This document shows positions 11,389-19,624 of a DNA stretch of 64,000 bases, in pieces. The stretch comes from Picosynechococcus sp. PCC 7003. GTDB taxonomy: Bacteria; Cyanobacteriota; Cyanobacteriia; Cyanobacteriales; MRBY01. The stretch lies in the NCBI RefSeq assembly GCF_001693255.1, contig NZ_CP016474.1, positions 1,072,661-1,136,660 on the forward strand. The letters run 5' to 3'. The translations under genes and the position numbers were made by a program. The notes below the pieces were generated by a model. It was not told the origin of the DNA, made no database searches, and was given only the letters and a program-made list of their open reading frames with translations. Positions within the stretch are counted from its first letter, which is position 1. Each line of letters opens with the position of its first letter.

Positions 11389-12219
11389 ATGGCAAAGTCC
11401 GCCGACATTGGTAGTAAACGTCTCATTAGTCTCAACCCCGATGCCTGGGTGCAGTGGGTCATGGGGGATCAAACACTCCAGGCCCAAGAATTTATCGACC
11501 CCCAATTCCAGTGGGTCAGCCGTGATAGCGATGTACTGTTGCGTGTTACCTGTCCCCAGGATGGCGATTTTCTACTGCTCAACGAATTGCAGCTACGTTA
11601 TACCGCCCAGATGCCCCGGCGGATGACGGCCTATGCCGCCCTGGCGCGGGAAAAATTCAACTTGCCCGTTTACCCGGTGCTAATCAATATTTTGTCCCCG
11701 GCAAGCAAACCGCAGATCCCGACCTCTTACCAAGCGGCGTTTAAAGGGCTGCAAACGAGGCAAGATTATCAGGTGATTAACCTTTGGGAGGTGGAGGCAA
11801 ATTTGGTTTTGGCCCAATCCCTAACCTCACTATTACCCTTTGTGCCCGTTCTCGCCGGGGGCAATGATGAGGCATTAATTCGAGAAGCGGTCTACCAACT
11901 CCGTCAAGAAGAACAACTCGATGAATTGGAGCCGCTGTTGGCCTTTTTTGCTAGCTTTGTATTGGAACTGCCCCTTGTTCAACAAATTATGAGGTGGGAT
12001 ATGACTGTACTTCGGGAATCGCCTTGGTATAACGAAATTCTTAGTCGAGGTCAACGTCGAGGTCAGCGAGAAAAAGAAATTTCAGTTGTGCTTCGTCTCT
12101 TACAAAGGAATTTTTCTGTGGAAGAAATTGCCGAGATTGTCGATGATTCTGTTGAAGCAGTGACCAAAATTATTCAGGATCATCAAGGGCGATCGCCACA
12201 AGAAGGTACCCAAGCTTAA
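11389..12219 (+). CDS. Rpn-family PD-(D/E)XK nuclease-like protein
   Basis: 276 residues that resemble the cyanobacterial Rpn / transposase-derived PD-(D/E)XK family. The N-terminal part shows the expected acid spacing: Asp in SRDSDVLLRV, then the strand FLLLNELQLRY, where E-x-Q stands for E-x-K, followed by MPRRMTAYAALAREKFNLPVYPVLI. The C-terminal half is helical and ends with EISVVLRLLQRNFSVEEIAEIVDDSVEAV, like the usual tail of this family. Biochemically characterised relatives promote recA-independent recombination through DNA nicking; the role here is not known. It lies between dapB and a membrane-protein gene with tiny gaps, so it is part of a small transcription unit. Confidence 0.7.
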   Translation: MAKSADIGSKRLISLNPDAWVQWVMGDQTLQAQEFIDPQFQWVSRDSDVLLRVTCPQDGDFLLLNELQLRYTAQMPRRMTAYAALAREKFNLPVYPVLINILSPASKPQIPTSYQAAFKGLQTRQDYQVINLWEVEANLVLAQSLTSLLPFVPVLAGGNDEALIREAVYQLRQEEQLDELEPLLAFFASFVLELPLVQQIMRWDMTVLRESPWYNEILSRGQRRGQREKEISVVLRLLQRNFSVEEIAEIVDDSVEAVTKIIQDHQGRSPQEGTQA

Positions 12220-12222
12220 CCA

Positions 12223-12939
12223 ATGCTCATTCCCATTACCCAAGAGAAATTTGAACAACTGATTCCCCTGGTAGCCAGCGGCGAACAATATCGCTATTAC
12301 TGGGGGAAAACGGAGGATTTTTTACGACGTGCCTTAATCTCCTTCATTTTGGTGGTCTTGTTTTTTCTACTGGGTCTATTACTACGGGAAACTGACTCCC
12401 TCCGGCTCCTGACCCAAATCATCGGTGGTTTGTACTGGTTTTGGTCACCCATTTACTCAGCAAGTCTGAAAAATGCGGAATATCGGCGGCAGTCCTACTG
12501 CTTTTTTTGGCGGGGCAAAATTCTCGATGTTTACCTCACCGAAGAAATTGTCCGTACCCAGGAAGAAGTCGATAAACTTGGTCGTTTGCTGCGGGTGGAA
12601 AATCGGGAACGGCGCATTAATTTAGAAGTCGGCGATAAGGAAGGCTATTTGGCTCGTATTCAAGCGCCTGTGGAACCGATCCATCGCAATTTGAAGCCAG
12701 GGCAGGCGGTGGAATTGTTGGTGCTCTCCAATCAGCGGAATTTGGGTCAGAAACTGAAGGTGACTGATGCCTACATTCCTCGGTTAAATTTGTGGGTGGG
12801 TTTGTATCCCTATCTGCGGCGGGATGTGTTCTGGGATGTGCGGGAACAACTGCGGATCCGCTACAGCAAAAATCCCAATAATCCTCCCCCTAGACCCTAT
12901 CCCAAAGGGCGATCGCCTCGATTAATGCGTAATTTTTAG
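12223..12939 (+). CDS. Conserved cyanobacterial membrane-anchored protein of unknown function
   Basis: 238 residues. Residues about 36-54 (LISFILVVLFFLLGLLL) form a clear membrane helix and about 62-80 a second, weaker one. The rest is a soluble domain rich in charged residues, with EVGDKEGYLARIQAPVEP and a C-terminal proline-rich basic tail. I recognise it only as a family common in cyanobacteria, sometimes labelled a phosphate permease without support. It starts 3 bp after the Rpn-like gene and ends 5 bp from the convergent nadD. Confidence 0.7.
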   Translation: MLIPITQEKFEQLIPLVASGEQYRYYWGKTEDFLRRALISFILVVLFFLLGLLLRETDSLRLLTQIIGGLYWFWSPIYSASLKNAEYRRQSYCFFWRGKILDVYLTEEIVRTQEEVDKLGRLLRVENRERRINLEVGDKEGYLARIQAPVEPIHRNLKPGQAVELLVLSNQRNLGQKLKVTDAYIPRLNLWVGLYPYLRRDVFWDVREQLRIRYSKNPNNPPPRPYPKGRSPRLMRNF

Positions 12940-12944
12940 ACGAC

Positions 12945-13526
12945 TCAGGATAATTCTTGATACAGATTATGGGTCTGAATATAGTCGGTAACAGCGGGAA
13001 TGACAGTCTTTTGTTTGCCCTCACTACGATATTCACTAGAAGAAACCGGAGGTGGCACATAGGTAGCCGTTTCCCAGGAACCCTTGAGAGCCTCTAGTTG
13101 TTGCAGTGCTTCCGGTTGGAGAGGGTAGCCTCGGCGCGGAAAAATGAGGAGAGTAACCTGCTGGAGGAGATCCTTCGCCCGATACCAACGGGGAATCTGA
13201 CTCACTAAATCAGAGCCAATTACCAGAAAAAACGCTGTTTCTTGACCCCAAATATCCTGGGCGCGCTGGAGGGTATTTAAACTGCGGCGATCGCTGAGGC
13301 GTTCATCTACTATGACATTGTCACAACCCAAATCCTCGATCACCAACTGCAACATCGCTGACCGTTGGGCCAAGGATGCCCCATGTTTTTTAAAGGGATT
13401 ATCTGCAGCCCAAACCGCCACTTGATCATAATGTTCACTGAGCCAGCGGAGGATCGCTTGGTGGCCCACCGTAGGCGGATCAGCACTGGTACCAAAGAGG
13501 GCAACGCGCGTCATGGAAACAGACAT
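12945..13526 (-). CDS. nadD: Nicotinate-nucleotide adenylyltransferase
   Basis: Adenylates nicotinate mononucleotide in NAD synthesis. 193 residues with the nucleotidyltransferase signature LFGTSADPPTVGHQ near residue 10 (the (T/H)xGH motif as TVGH), the DNPFKKHGA loop, LVIGSDLVSQIPRWYRA, and the late motif PVSSSEYRSEG in place of the usual ISSTxIR. Starts at 13526 or 13514 are both ATG. It is divergent from pgsA, with 43 bp between them. Confidence 0.9.
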   Translation of the reverse strand: MSVSMTRVALFGTSADPPTVGHQAILRWLSEHYDQVAVWAADNPFKKHGASLAQRSAMLQLVIEDLGCDNVIVDERLSDRRSLNTLQRAQDIWGQETAFFLVIGSDLVSQIPRWYRAKDLLQQVTLLIFPRRGYPLQPEALQQLEALKGSWETATYVPPPVSSSEYRSEGKQKTVIPAVTDYIQTHNLYQELS

Positions 13527-13569
13527 TGGTGTGACATGATGGGAGGTTAGGTTGTTCTGAGAAGTTTAT

Positions 13570-14106
13570 ATGAATTTACCCACTTGGATCACGGTTTCTC
13601 GGTTAGCGGGTGTTCCTTTTCTATTACTGCTGTTAGAAAATCCAACGCCGCGACTACGCCTCATTGCCCTAGTTATTTTTCTCGTCGTAGCCCTGACCGA
13701 TTGGCTGGATGGCTATTTAGCCCGCAAACTCGATCAGGTGACGGATTTAGGTAAATTTCTGGATCCGCTTGTGGATAAACTGCTGGTCACAGCACCGCTA
13801 TTGTCTTTGGTTCATCTGCAACAAATTCCTGCTTGGGGCGTTTTTCTGATTTTGGCGCGGGAACTGACCATTGCTGGCTGGCGCGTCACCGGGGAAAAGA
13901 AAATTCAGGGGGCCAATCTCTGGGGCAAGGCGAAAACGGTCACGCAAATTGCGGCGATCGCCCTGCTCATTTACCCCATCACCACCCAAGGGGAAACGCT
14001 GGCTTTAGGTTTATTCTGGCTGGCCGTCGCTTTGACTGTGATTTCTGGGGTGATTTACCTGTTGCCCCAAACCCCAGATCGCACTCAGGAGGAGCCAAGT
14101 AAATAG
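13570..14106 (+). CDS. pgsA: CDP-diacylglycerol-glycerol-3-phosphate 3-phosphatidyltransferase
   Basis: Makes phosphatidylglycerol phosphate at the inner membrane; phosphatidylglycerol is essential for photosystems. 178 residues, about five membrane helices, and the CDP-alcohol transferase signature DWLDGYLARKLDQVTDLGKF then LDPLVDK (D-G-x2-A-R-x8-G-x3-D-x3-D). The last 96 bp overlap the end of the convergent O-antigen-ligase-like gene, so the C-terminal 31 codons are antisense to it. Confidence 0.95.
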   Translation: MNLPTWITVSRLAGVPFLLLLLENPTPRLRLIALVIFLVVALTDWLDGYLARKLDQVTDLGKFLDPLVDKLLVTAPLLSLVHLQQIPAWGVFLILARELTIAGWRVTGEKKIQGANLWGKAKTVTQIAAIALLIYPITTQGETLALGLFWLAVALTVISGVIYLLPQTPDRTQEEPSK

Positions 14107-15306
14107 ATTTAAACGCAAATCGAGCACCGTCACATCGAGGGTATTGAACAGCACATAACCCCCAAAAGCCATCAGATAACTGAACAACAAGAGGCGATCG
14201 CCCCGGTCAGACAACTTGCGCCAGGCCAACACCCCCTGGGCATAGAGCCAGCCGATGGTGCCGATAAATAAGGCAGCAAAGGGAATGCCAATTTCAGAAG
14301 TGAGCATCAAGTAAAAATTGTGGGGGTGGCCCAGCCAACGGTTCATGGCCACTTCATAGCTGGGGGTAAAACTGCGGACACCCCAACCCGTCAAAGGCCG
14401 CTGACGAATCATGTCTAGGACAAACTGCCATTGGGTAATGCGGAGATCTTCGATGGCGCGGCCACGGTGCATTTGATCTGACAGACGACCCCAAAAATAG
14501 TAAGGCACGATTTGGCGTAGGGGATCTCGCCAGGGGGTTTGGCCAAAGGATGCACCGAGAATTGCGGTACCGAGGCCCGTTGCAAAGCCACAGATCCACC
14601 ACCAGCCCACATAAATGGCATAGATAAACAGCCCTAAAAAGGCGATCGCCCAGACATTCCGGGAATTCGTCAAAATCAGGGCAACACCATCGAGGAGTAG
14701 GGTCACGGTGAGATACAGAAAAATTCGAGATTGACGCAATTTTCCCCAGGCAAAATCCCTCAACCACAGCCCCACCCCCAATAAAAAAGCCATCAGTAGA
14801 TAGGCCGCACAAATATTGGCATACATAAACGTTGAGGACAGCCGCGTGGGGGGATTGCCTTCCCCCGTTAAGCCCCAGCCAAACAGTTGCCAAATCACAG
14901 GTGGTGTTCGCCAGCCAAACCAAAGCTCCCCTAGGCCTAAAACGGCGATCGCCAAAGAAGGGGCCACAATTAGCCAAGCCAAGCGATCCAAGCGATCCAA
15001 GGTATTAAAGAGAGCCGAGAAGGCGAGAAAAACCAGGAAAAACGGCACAAAATTAGCCACCCCTAACAAAGATTCCAAAGGATAAGGGGCGATCGCCGTT
15101 ACTCCGAATAGCCAAACCGAAATAGCCCCAAAAATCCAAGTCAAGGGTTGCCGCCATAACTGCCGTCCGGCCTGTTTTAACAACAGAATCATTTGAATCC
15201 CTAGGCAAGCGACCCCCCAGCCAGGGGCGATCGGCAGGAGAATCACGCCCAGCTCTGTCAGGGGTGGTAAATATTCCGAAGTAGGGGCTGGCGAATGTTT
15301 GATCAT
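14011..15306 (-). CDS. O-antigen ligase / Wzy-like polytopic membrane protein (IctB relatives)
   Basis: 431 residues with about ten hydrophobic segments and the family pattern of O-antigen ligases and IctB-like proteins: ILTNSRNVWAIAFLG near the middle, a long periplasmic loop with RGRAIEDLRITQW and the GWGVRSF motif, then GHPHNFYLMLTSEIG. Such proteins join or polymerise sugars on undecaprenyl carriers; IctB-type members were once proposed as bicarbonate carriers. No glycan cluster surrounds it, so the substrate is open. The gene runs 96 bp into the 3' end of pgsA on the other strand. Confidence 0.78.
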   Translation of the reverse strand: MIKHSPAPTSEYLPPLTELGVILLPIAPGWGVACLGIQMILLLKQAGRQLWRQPLTWIFGAISVWLFGVTAIAPYPLESLLGVANFVPFFLVFLAFSALFNTLDRLDRLAWLIVAPSLAIAVLGLGELWFGWRTPPVIWQLFGWGLTGEGNPPTRLSSTFMYANICAAYLLMAFLLGVGLWLRDFAWGKLRQSRIFLYLTVTLLLDGVALILTNSRNVWAIAFLGLFIYAIYVGWWWICGFATGLGTAILGASFGQTPWRDPLRQIVPYYFWGRLSDQMHRGRAIEDLRITQWQFVLDMIRQRPLTGWGVRSFTPSYEVAMNRWLGHPHNFYLMLTSEIGIPFAALFIGTIGWLYAQGVLAWRKLSDRGDRLLLFSYLMAFGGYVLFNTLDVTVLDLRLNLFTWLLLSAIWGLGQQVNHPRNHSQSDGQPE

Positions 15307-15376
15307 ACCGAGGGGAATGGAGCCACAGCCTTCAAATCCTACCGCACCACCTTACCCTTCTTGGATTGCTGGAGGT

Positions 15377-15877
15377 TCAGCCGCCCCAAATGCCCCAACT
15401 GGTTAACCCCACAAGACCCAAACCCAAAGCCCACCAGAGAAATTGATTATCCTGGGTTTCGACTTGGGACAAATCTTCAAAATCCTCGATGGCAAGTTCT
15501 TTTTCCTCAACTTTTTTCTTGCCCTCGACATAGAGCGATTTGGCCGGATCAAGGTTATCCAAGCTGGGGATTTCCGTGAGCCACTCTTTCGGGCGTTCGA
15601 GTTTGGGGGCTTCGAGAATATACAGTTGCCGCTGGGCCCGTTGGCTGGTGCTGGTAAAGGGATGGGTCATTAGTTCACGGCAGAGGGCGATCGCCTCATC
15701 TCCTTGGTTATTGGCCTGGTATGCACTGACAAGCCAGAGTTGCACTTCCCCAGATTCCCTAGAATATTGGGGCAGATTTTCAACGGTGCGCTGGAAATAG
15801 TCGATGCTTTGGCGATATTCCCCTTGGAGAAAAGCATCTTTGCCAGTTTCAAACAAAATTTGGGTGCTGGTATCCAT
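15377..15877 (-). CDS. TPR-like protein with C-terminal membrane anchor
   Basis: 166 residues. Residues about 7-85 contain two or more tetratricopeptide-like helical pairs (ILFETGKDAFLQGEYRQSIDYF, then VQLWLVSAYQANNQGDEAIALC). A charged linker (KKKVEEKELAIEDFEDL) leads to one C-terminal membrane helix (WALGLGLVGLTSWGIWGG). The first ATG is at 15877; a TTG one codon upstream is unlikely. A cytoplasmic, tail-anchored scaffold is inferred. It is 44 bp downstream of murT on the same strand and may be cotranscribed with it. Confidence 0.72.
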   Translation of the reverse strand: MDTSTQILFETGKDAFLQGEYRQSIDYFQRTVENLPQYSRESGEVQLWLVSAYQANNQGDEAIALCRELMTHPFTSTSQRAQRQLYILEAPKLERPKEWLTEIPSLDNLDPAKSLYVEGKKKVEEKELAIEDFEDLSQVETQDNQFLWWALGLGLVGLTSWGIWGG

Positions 15878-15921
15878 CAAAAAAACGGTGGCGCTGGAAA
15901 GCAGAATTTATTTTTGCTAGC

Positions 15922-17247
15922 CTACAAAATTTTGCGGCCCGTCAACATTTGGCGCACCTCTAACATCGCTGAATAGGTGGGCAAAATATGGAGGGTTTGA
16001 TCGGCGGGACTAAGGGCGATCGCCTGATCGAGGGCTTTGGTAAGATTTGGCTCGACGATGAATTCAGCATTCCCTTCGCAATAGCGCAGCCGCAGGGCCA
16101 TATCGTAAGTGCGATCGCCGCTGATGATAATTTTGCCGGGGGATTGGGTGAGTTTTTCTAGATCCACATCCCAAATCCAGGACACATCGGTACCATCGGG
16201 GGTGCGGTCGTTGAGCACGACGAGGACGGTGCTCGTTTTTCCTTGTTGTTGTAAGTCAGTGACGGCACGGACTGTTTCGTTCATGCCCACGGGATTTTTT
16301 GAGAGGAGAATCCGCACGGGTTTCCCTTGGACGGTTAATTCTTCCGCCCGACCAAAGGCCGCTTTAAAGGACTGAATCTGCTCGTTAATGATGTCCCGGT
16401 GAATGCCCAGGGTTTCTGCGAGAAGGGCGGCAGCGAGGGTGTTGTATTTGTTGTAGACGCCGATGAGGATTTGTCCCCAGTCTGGGCTATGGATGTCGAG
16501 GGGATTTTTGGTAAAGCCGCAACTGTCGCAGTGGTAATCGCCGAGGTGGGACAGGTAAACGCCTTTGTAAGTGAGGGGCGCACCACAGCGGGGACAATAA
16601 ATAGAATCAACAGCGTGGGGGATGGCCTCTAGGTACAAATCCGGTTCGTTGAGGCCAAAAAATTTCACCGTCTGGCTGAGGTTTTGGCCCAAATCGTTGA
16701 GGGTCGGGTCGTCGCCGTTGACGATAATGGTGGTTTCTGGTGGCAGAGGGGCGACCGCCTGTTGCCAACGCTGACTAATGGTATCGACTTCTCCGTAACG
16801 GTCGAGCTGGTCACGGAATAAATTGAGGGCGAGGATATGGGTCGGGGAACAGGTTTTGAGGAGGATCGGAATAATATTTTCATCCACTTCGAGGATGGCG
16901 TAGTCGATGTCGAGCTGACCGAAAAGATTCGCGTGCTCCAGGAGGGCCGTCGTTAAGCCGTTGATCAAGTTTGCCCCGGTGGCATTGTGGGCGAGCTTGT
17001 AACCTTGGGCAGTAAGGATTGCTTTGATTAAGAGGGAAGTTGTAGTTTTACCATTGGTGCCCACCACTAAAATGACGCCTTTTTTCGCCTGCTGGAACAG
17101 ATCCGGCAAAATCTCTGGGAAAATGCGTCGGGCGATCGCCCCCGGTAAAACACTGCCCGCACTGAGCTTGAGACCCCGTACCACCGCTGTAATTGTTTTG
17201 CCTAAACCACAGGCGATCGCCAACCGTACACTGCGCAAAATAGCCAT
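15922..17247 (-). CDS. murT: MurT-like Mur-ligase domain protein (lipid II isoglutaminyl synthase subunit family)
   Basis: 441 residues of the MurT family. Together with GatD, MurT amidates the D-Glu of lipid II in Gram-positives. The central Mur-ligase P-loop is [13 protein letters not shown] near residue 62, followed by EVDENIIPILL and LNLFRDQLDRYGE. A four-cysteine knuckle (CPRCG then CDSCG, about residues 220-245) matches the Zn ribbon of MurT. The C-terminal DUF1727-like part has LSKNPVGMNE and VVLNDRTPDGTDVSWIWDVD, with the Asp proposed to act with GatD. No gatD is visible nearby, so the partner must lie elsewhere or be absent. Confidence 0.88.
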   Translation of the reverse strand: MAILRSVRLAIACGLGKTITAVVRGLKLSAGSVLPGAIARRIFPEILPDLFQQAKKGVILVVGTNGKTTTSLLIKAILTAQGYKLAHNATGANLINGLTTALLEHANLFGQLDIDYAILEVDENIIPILLKTCSPTHILALNLFRDQLDRYGEVDTISQRWQQAVAPLPPETTIIVNGDDPTLNDLGQNLSQTVKFFGLNEPDLYLEAIPHAVDSIYCPRCGAPLTYKGVYLSHLGDYHCDSCGFTKNPLDIHSPDWGQILIGVYNKYNTLAAALLAETLGIHRDIINEQIQSFKAAFGRAEELTVQGKPVRILLSKNPVGMNETVRAVTDLQQQGKTSTVLVVLNDRTPDGTDVSWIWDVDLEKLTQSPGKIIISGDRTYDMALRLRYCEGNAEFIVEPNLTKALDQAIALSPADQTLHILPTYSAMLEVRQMLTGRKIL

Positions 17248-17337
17248 TCCCTTCGGCTGTCTCCCAGACTGTCTAAGTCCTTAAACATAACAGAACTTGC
17301 AGTCCCTGCCTATGTCTGAATAATTTCTCACCGATGA

Positions 17338-18180
17338 TTAACCAACTGCCTGGGGTAACCCCTGCCAGCCCCCATGGGCATCTGGTGAATAATAGGTCAA
17401 ATTAGCCAGCACCGGACGATCAATGCCTGGTAAATACGCTAAATTTTCTGGCTCTAGCAACACATTCCGCAGGTCTGCCCCTTCTAATTTTGCCCCGACT
17501 AGCTTCGCGCCCCGCAGATCCGCCTCGGCTAAACAAGCCAGCTTCAGATTGGCTTCGACGAGATTACTGCCCTGGAGATTTGCCTGCTGGAGGTTCGCCC
17601 CATAAAGCTTGGCCCCTGAAAAATTCAGCCCGGCTAAATCCATACCCAGCAAATTCACATCCCGCAAAAAGGCCCGACTAAAATTTCCGTGGTGTAAGTT
17701 GGCATGCTGTAAATCTGCGTGACCTAGGCGCGCTTCCTGGGCATTGACCCAAGCCAAATTCGCCTGATTTAAGTTTGCTTGGCATAGGTTTACCCGGGCG
17801 AGATTCGCCCCACACAAATTAGCCCGCCGGAGATTACCGCCCCGCAGATTTGTATGGTCTAGGCTGGCCCCACACAAACGCGCTTCAACCAGTTGAGCGT
17901 TCACCATAAAGGCGCCATCTAAAATCGCTTTTGTTAAATCGGCCCTAACAAGCTGGGCATCGTTTAGTTTGGCGTGGGCGAGGTTGGCCCAATTCAACGC
18001 CGCCCCAGATAAATCTGCTTTGAGTAAAAATGTTCGACTGAGATTCGCACCCATGAGGTTCGCCCCCTGGAAGTTGACGCCGATTAATGCCTCACCCCGG
18101 AGATCAGCCCCCTGCAGGTTAATCCCGGCAAAGTTTCGTTCCCCATGTTCGTAGGCGCGTAGTAATTGTTGAACATTCAT
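17338..18180 (-). CDS. Pentapeptide-repeat protein
   Basis: 280 residues made almost wholly of tandem A(D/N)Lxx pentapeptides from about residue 22 to 245 (for example GADLRGEALIGVNFQGANL), which fold into a right-handed beta helix. It starts at ATG 18180 (MNVQQLLRAY); a longer frame to 18201 lacks a convincing site. A short leader before the repeats (ELLRAYEHGERNF type) is common in cyanobacterial members. No signal peptide is seen. Function is unknown for this class; GyrA inhibition is known only for the Qnr/MfpA branch. Confidence 0.9.
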   Translation of the reverse strand: MNVQQLLRAYEHGERNFAGINLQGADLRGEALIGVNFQGANLMGANLSRTFLLKADLSGAALNWANLAHAKLNDAQLVRADLTKAILDGAFMVNAQLVEARLCGASLDHTNLRGGNLRRANLCGANLARVNLCQANLNQANLAWVNAQEARLGHADLQHANLHHGNFSRAFLRDVNLLGMDLAGLNFSGAKLYGANLQQANLQGSNLVEANLKLACLAEADLRGAKLVGAKLEGADLRNVLLEPENLAYLPGIDRPVLANLTYYSPDAHGGWQGLPQAVG

Positions 18181-18989
18181 GGATTTTGACCCACAAAACA
18201 AAAAAATAGCGCTATTTTTACGCCACGGCTGGACATCATCACGGCGACCGGCTGCTATTTCAATCCACGTTTATTCTATATCTTAAAAAATTCTTAAAAG
18301 GAAATTTCCGGGGCGATCGCCAAAAAAATTCACGAATATTTTGGGAAACTTAATAACTCTTCCTGGGCCGAGAATACCTAAAAAACGGAGATTTGTCGTT
18401 ACATTTCTTCTTAAAGAAATATCAATTATTTCCTCGACAAACATCATAAACTATCTTTGAAAAATCGTTTTTTAGCTGGGTTTAACTGTAAAGAGATCGA
18501 GCTTTTTGTGATTTCTGGGAGAAAAATTAAGCGCCCCGCCATCGGGACGTCACGCAGCATTTTTCTGAGAAAATAAATGGCAACCATAATATATCGCAAC
18601 GGCAACTAACGCACCATGGCGATCCTGGTCAGAGCTAATTGAACTTTAGCGCGGCAGTCCCTATCTCTCTTTAGGGTAGGGAAGGATAGCGCGGTGATGT
18701 AGCAAAGCGGAATCACCAACCAGTGTGGAAATAATATGCTATAACGGTAGCCACATTGATCACTTAAAGAGAATCAATGCAGCTCAGGTTAATTTAGCCT
18801 GGGCAAGGGGTCAGGAACTGGCCTCTTTAGACGCAGAGCTGCCTAGCTCTACCGATTGCGGAAGCATGAGGCAACTAGGAGCGATGAAGCGTCGGAAACT
18901 CTATGCCTCTTGGGCTGGAGTAGTTCATTTAATTACGAGAAAGAGTCCAGGCTTTAAAAAGATACCCTTGACGCTTCGTCCCAAAAAAT
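18181..18989. other. Gene-poor stretch with hairpins and a transposase relic
   Basis: About 800 bp without an intact gene. The first 350 bp is AT-rich with one HIP1 site. From about 18640 the character changes. CCCTA pairs with TAGGG at 18659-18676, and GGTGAT with ATCACC at 18693-18717; these two compact hairpins stand directly before a decayed TnpB C-terminus (listed separately). The layout looks like an internally deleted IS200/IS605-type element, but I could not define its ends. Confidence 0.5.
18725..18931 (+). pseudogene. Relic of a TnpB (IS200/IS605-family) C-terminus
   Basis: The frame from ATG 18725 reads about 70 codons that resemble the last part of a cyanobacterial TnpB. There is a damaged zinc-finger half with CYNG then HIDH, a RINAAQVNLAW segment that matches the usual D-x-N-A-A motif with its catalytic Asp lost, and a tail SSTDCGSMRQLGAMKRRKL typical of the poorly conserved end. 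The open frame then runs on as antisense of rsfS, which I do not count. Upstream domains are absent, so the element is dead. Recognition is by pattern only. Confidence 0.5.
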
Positions 18990-19373
18990 CTAGGAAAGGG
19001 CAGGTTCAAATTCAATGCGTTCGGCGTGGCCCCAGAAGGCTTCGAGGTTATAAAATTCCCGTTCCTGCGGTAGGAAGATGTGTACAATCACTTCGCCATA
19101 ATCTTGGAGAATCCACATCCCTTCACTCTTGCCCTCCATTCGTAGGGGCACTTTGTCATATTTTGTTTCTAATCTTTCTTCGATGGCATCGGCGATCGCC
19201 CGCACTTGAGTCCGCGAAAAACCTGTCGCCACAACGAAAAAATCCGCCAGATAGGAAATTTGATCTACCTTCAAAATCGTAATATCTTCGGCTTTCCGGT
19301 CATCGGCCGCCGTAGCGATATCCCAGACTAAACGTCCATTTTCATGGGCTTCAAGCGTTTTCGGTAGAGTCAT
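18990..19373 (-). CDS. rsfS: Ribosomal silencing factor RsfS
   Basis: 127 residues from ATG 19373 ([13 protein letters not shown]); a TTG 24 bp upstream is less likely. RsfS binds L14 on the 50S subunit and blocks subunit joining when growth slows. The signature runs through [55 protein letters not shown], and [16 protein letters not shown]. It stands alone, facing the TnpB relic. Confidence 0.93.
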   Translation of the reverse strand: MTLPKTLEAHENGRLVWDIATAADDRKAEDITILKVDQISYLADFFVVATGFSRTQVRAIADAIEERLETKYDKVPLRMEGKSEGMWILQDYGEVIVHIFLPQEREFYNLEAFWGHAERIEFEPALS

Positions 19374-19624
19374 TAACGGTTCTGTTGTGAAGATCAATAG
19401 AGCAAAAATAATTGTTCTTCTAGCTTACCTTGGAATCTCCCCCACAGCACCCCAGGGAAAGTAAAGACACTTTCCCACCATTGTGCAAAATATCTTGCCC
19501 TTGATCGATCAAACTAAATATTCCTATGTTATGATGCAGCAGTTGAGAATAGTTCTTAATTGATTGGCGATCGCCTTTGGGAATTGTCCCAAGGCCCTGC
19601 CATTAGCGTCACCGTTAAGCCCCC

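Noticed and set aside
18995-19020. GGTTCAAATTC-like T-loop motif
   Set aside because: It lies in the rsfS coding end, and no acceptor or anticodon arms fold around it.
18932-19282. Continuation of the TnpB-relic frame to 19282
   Set aside because: It is antisense to rsfS, which is conserved; only the first part has TnpB-like residues.
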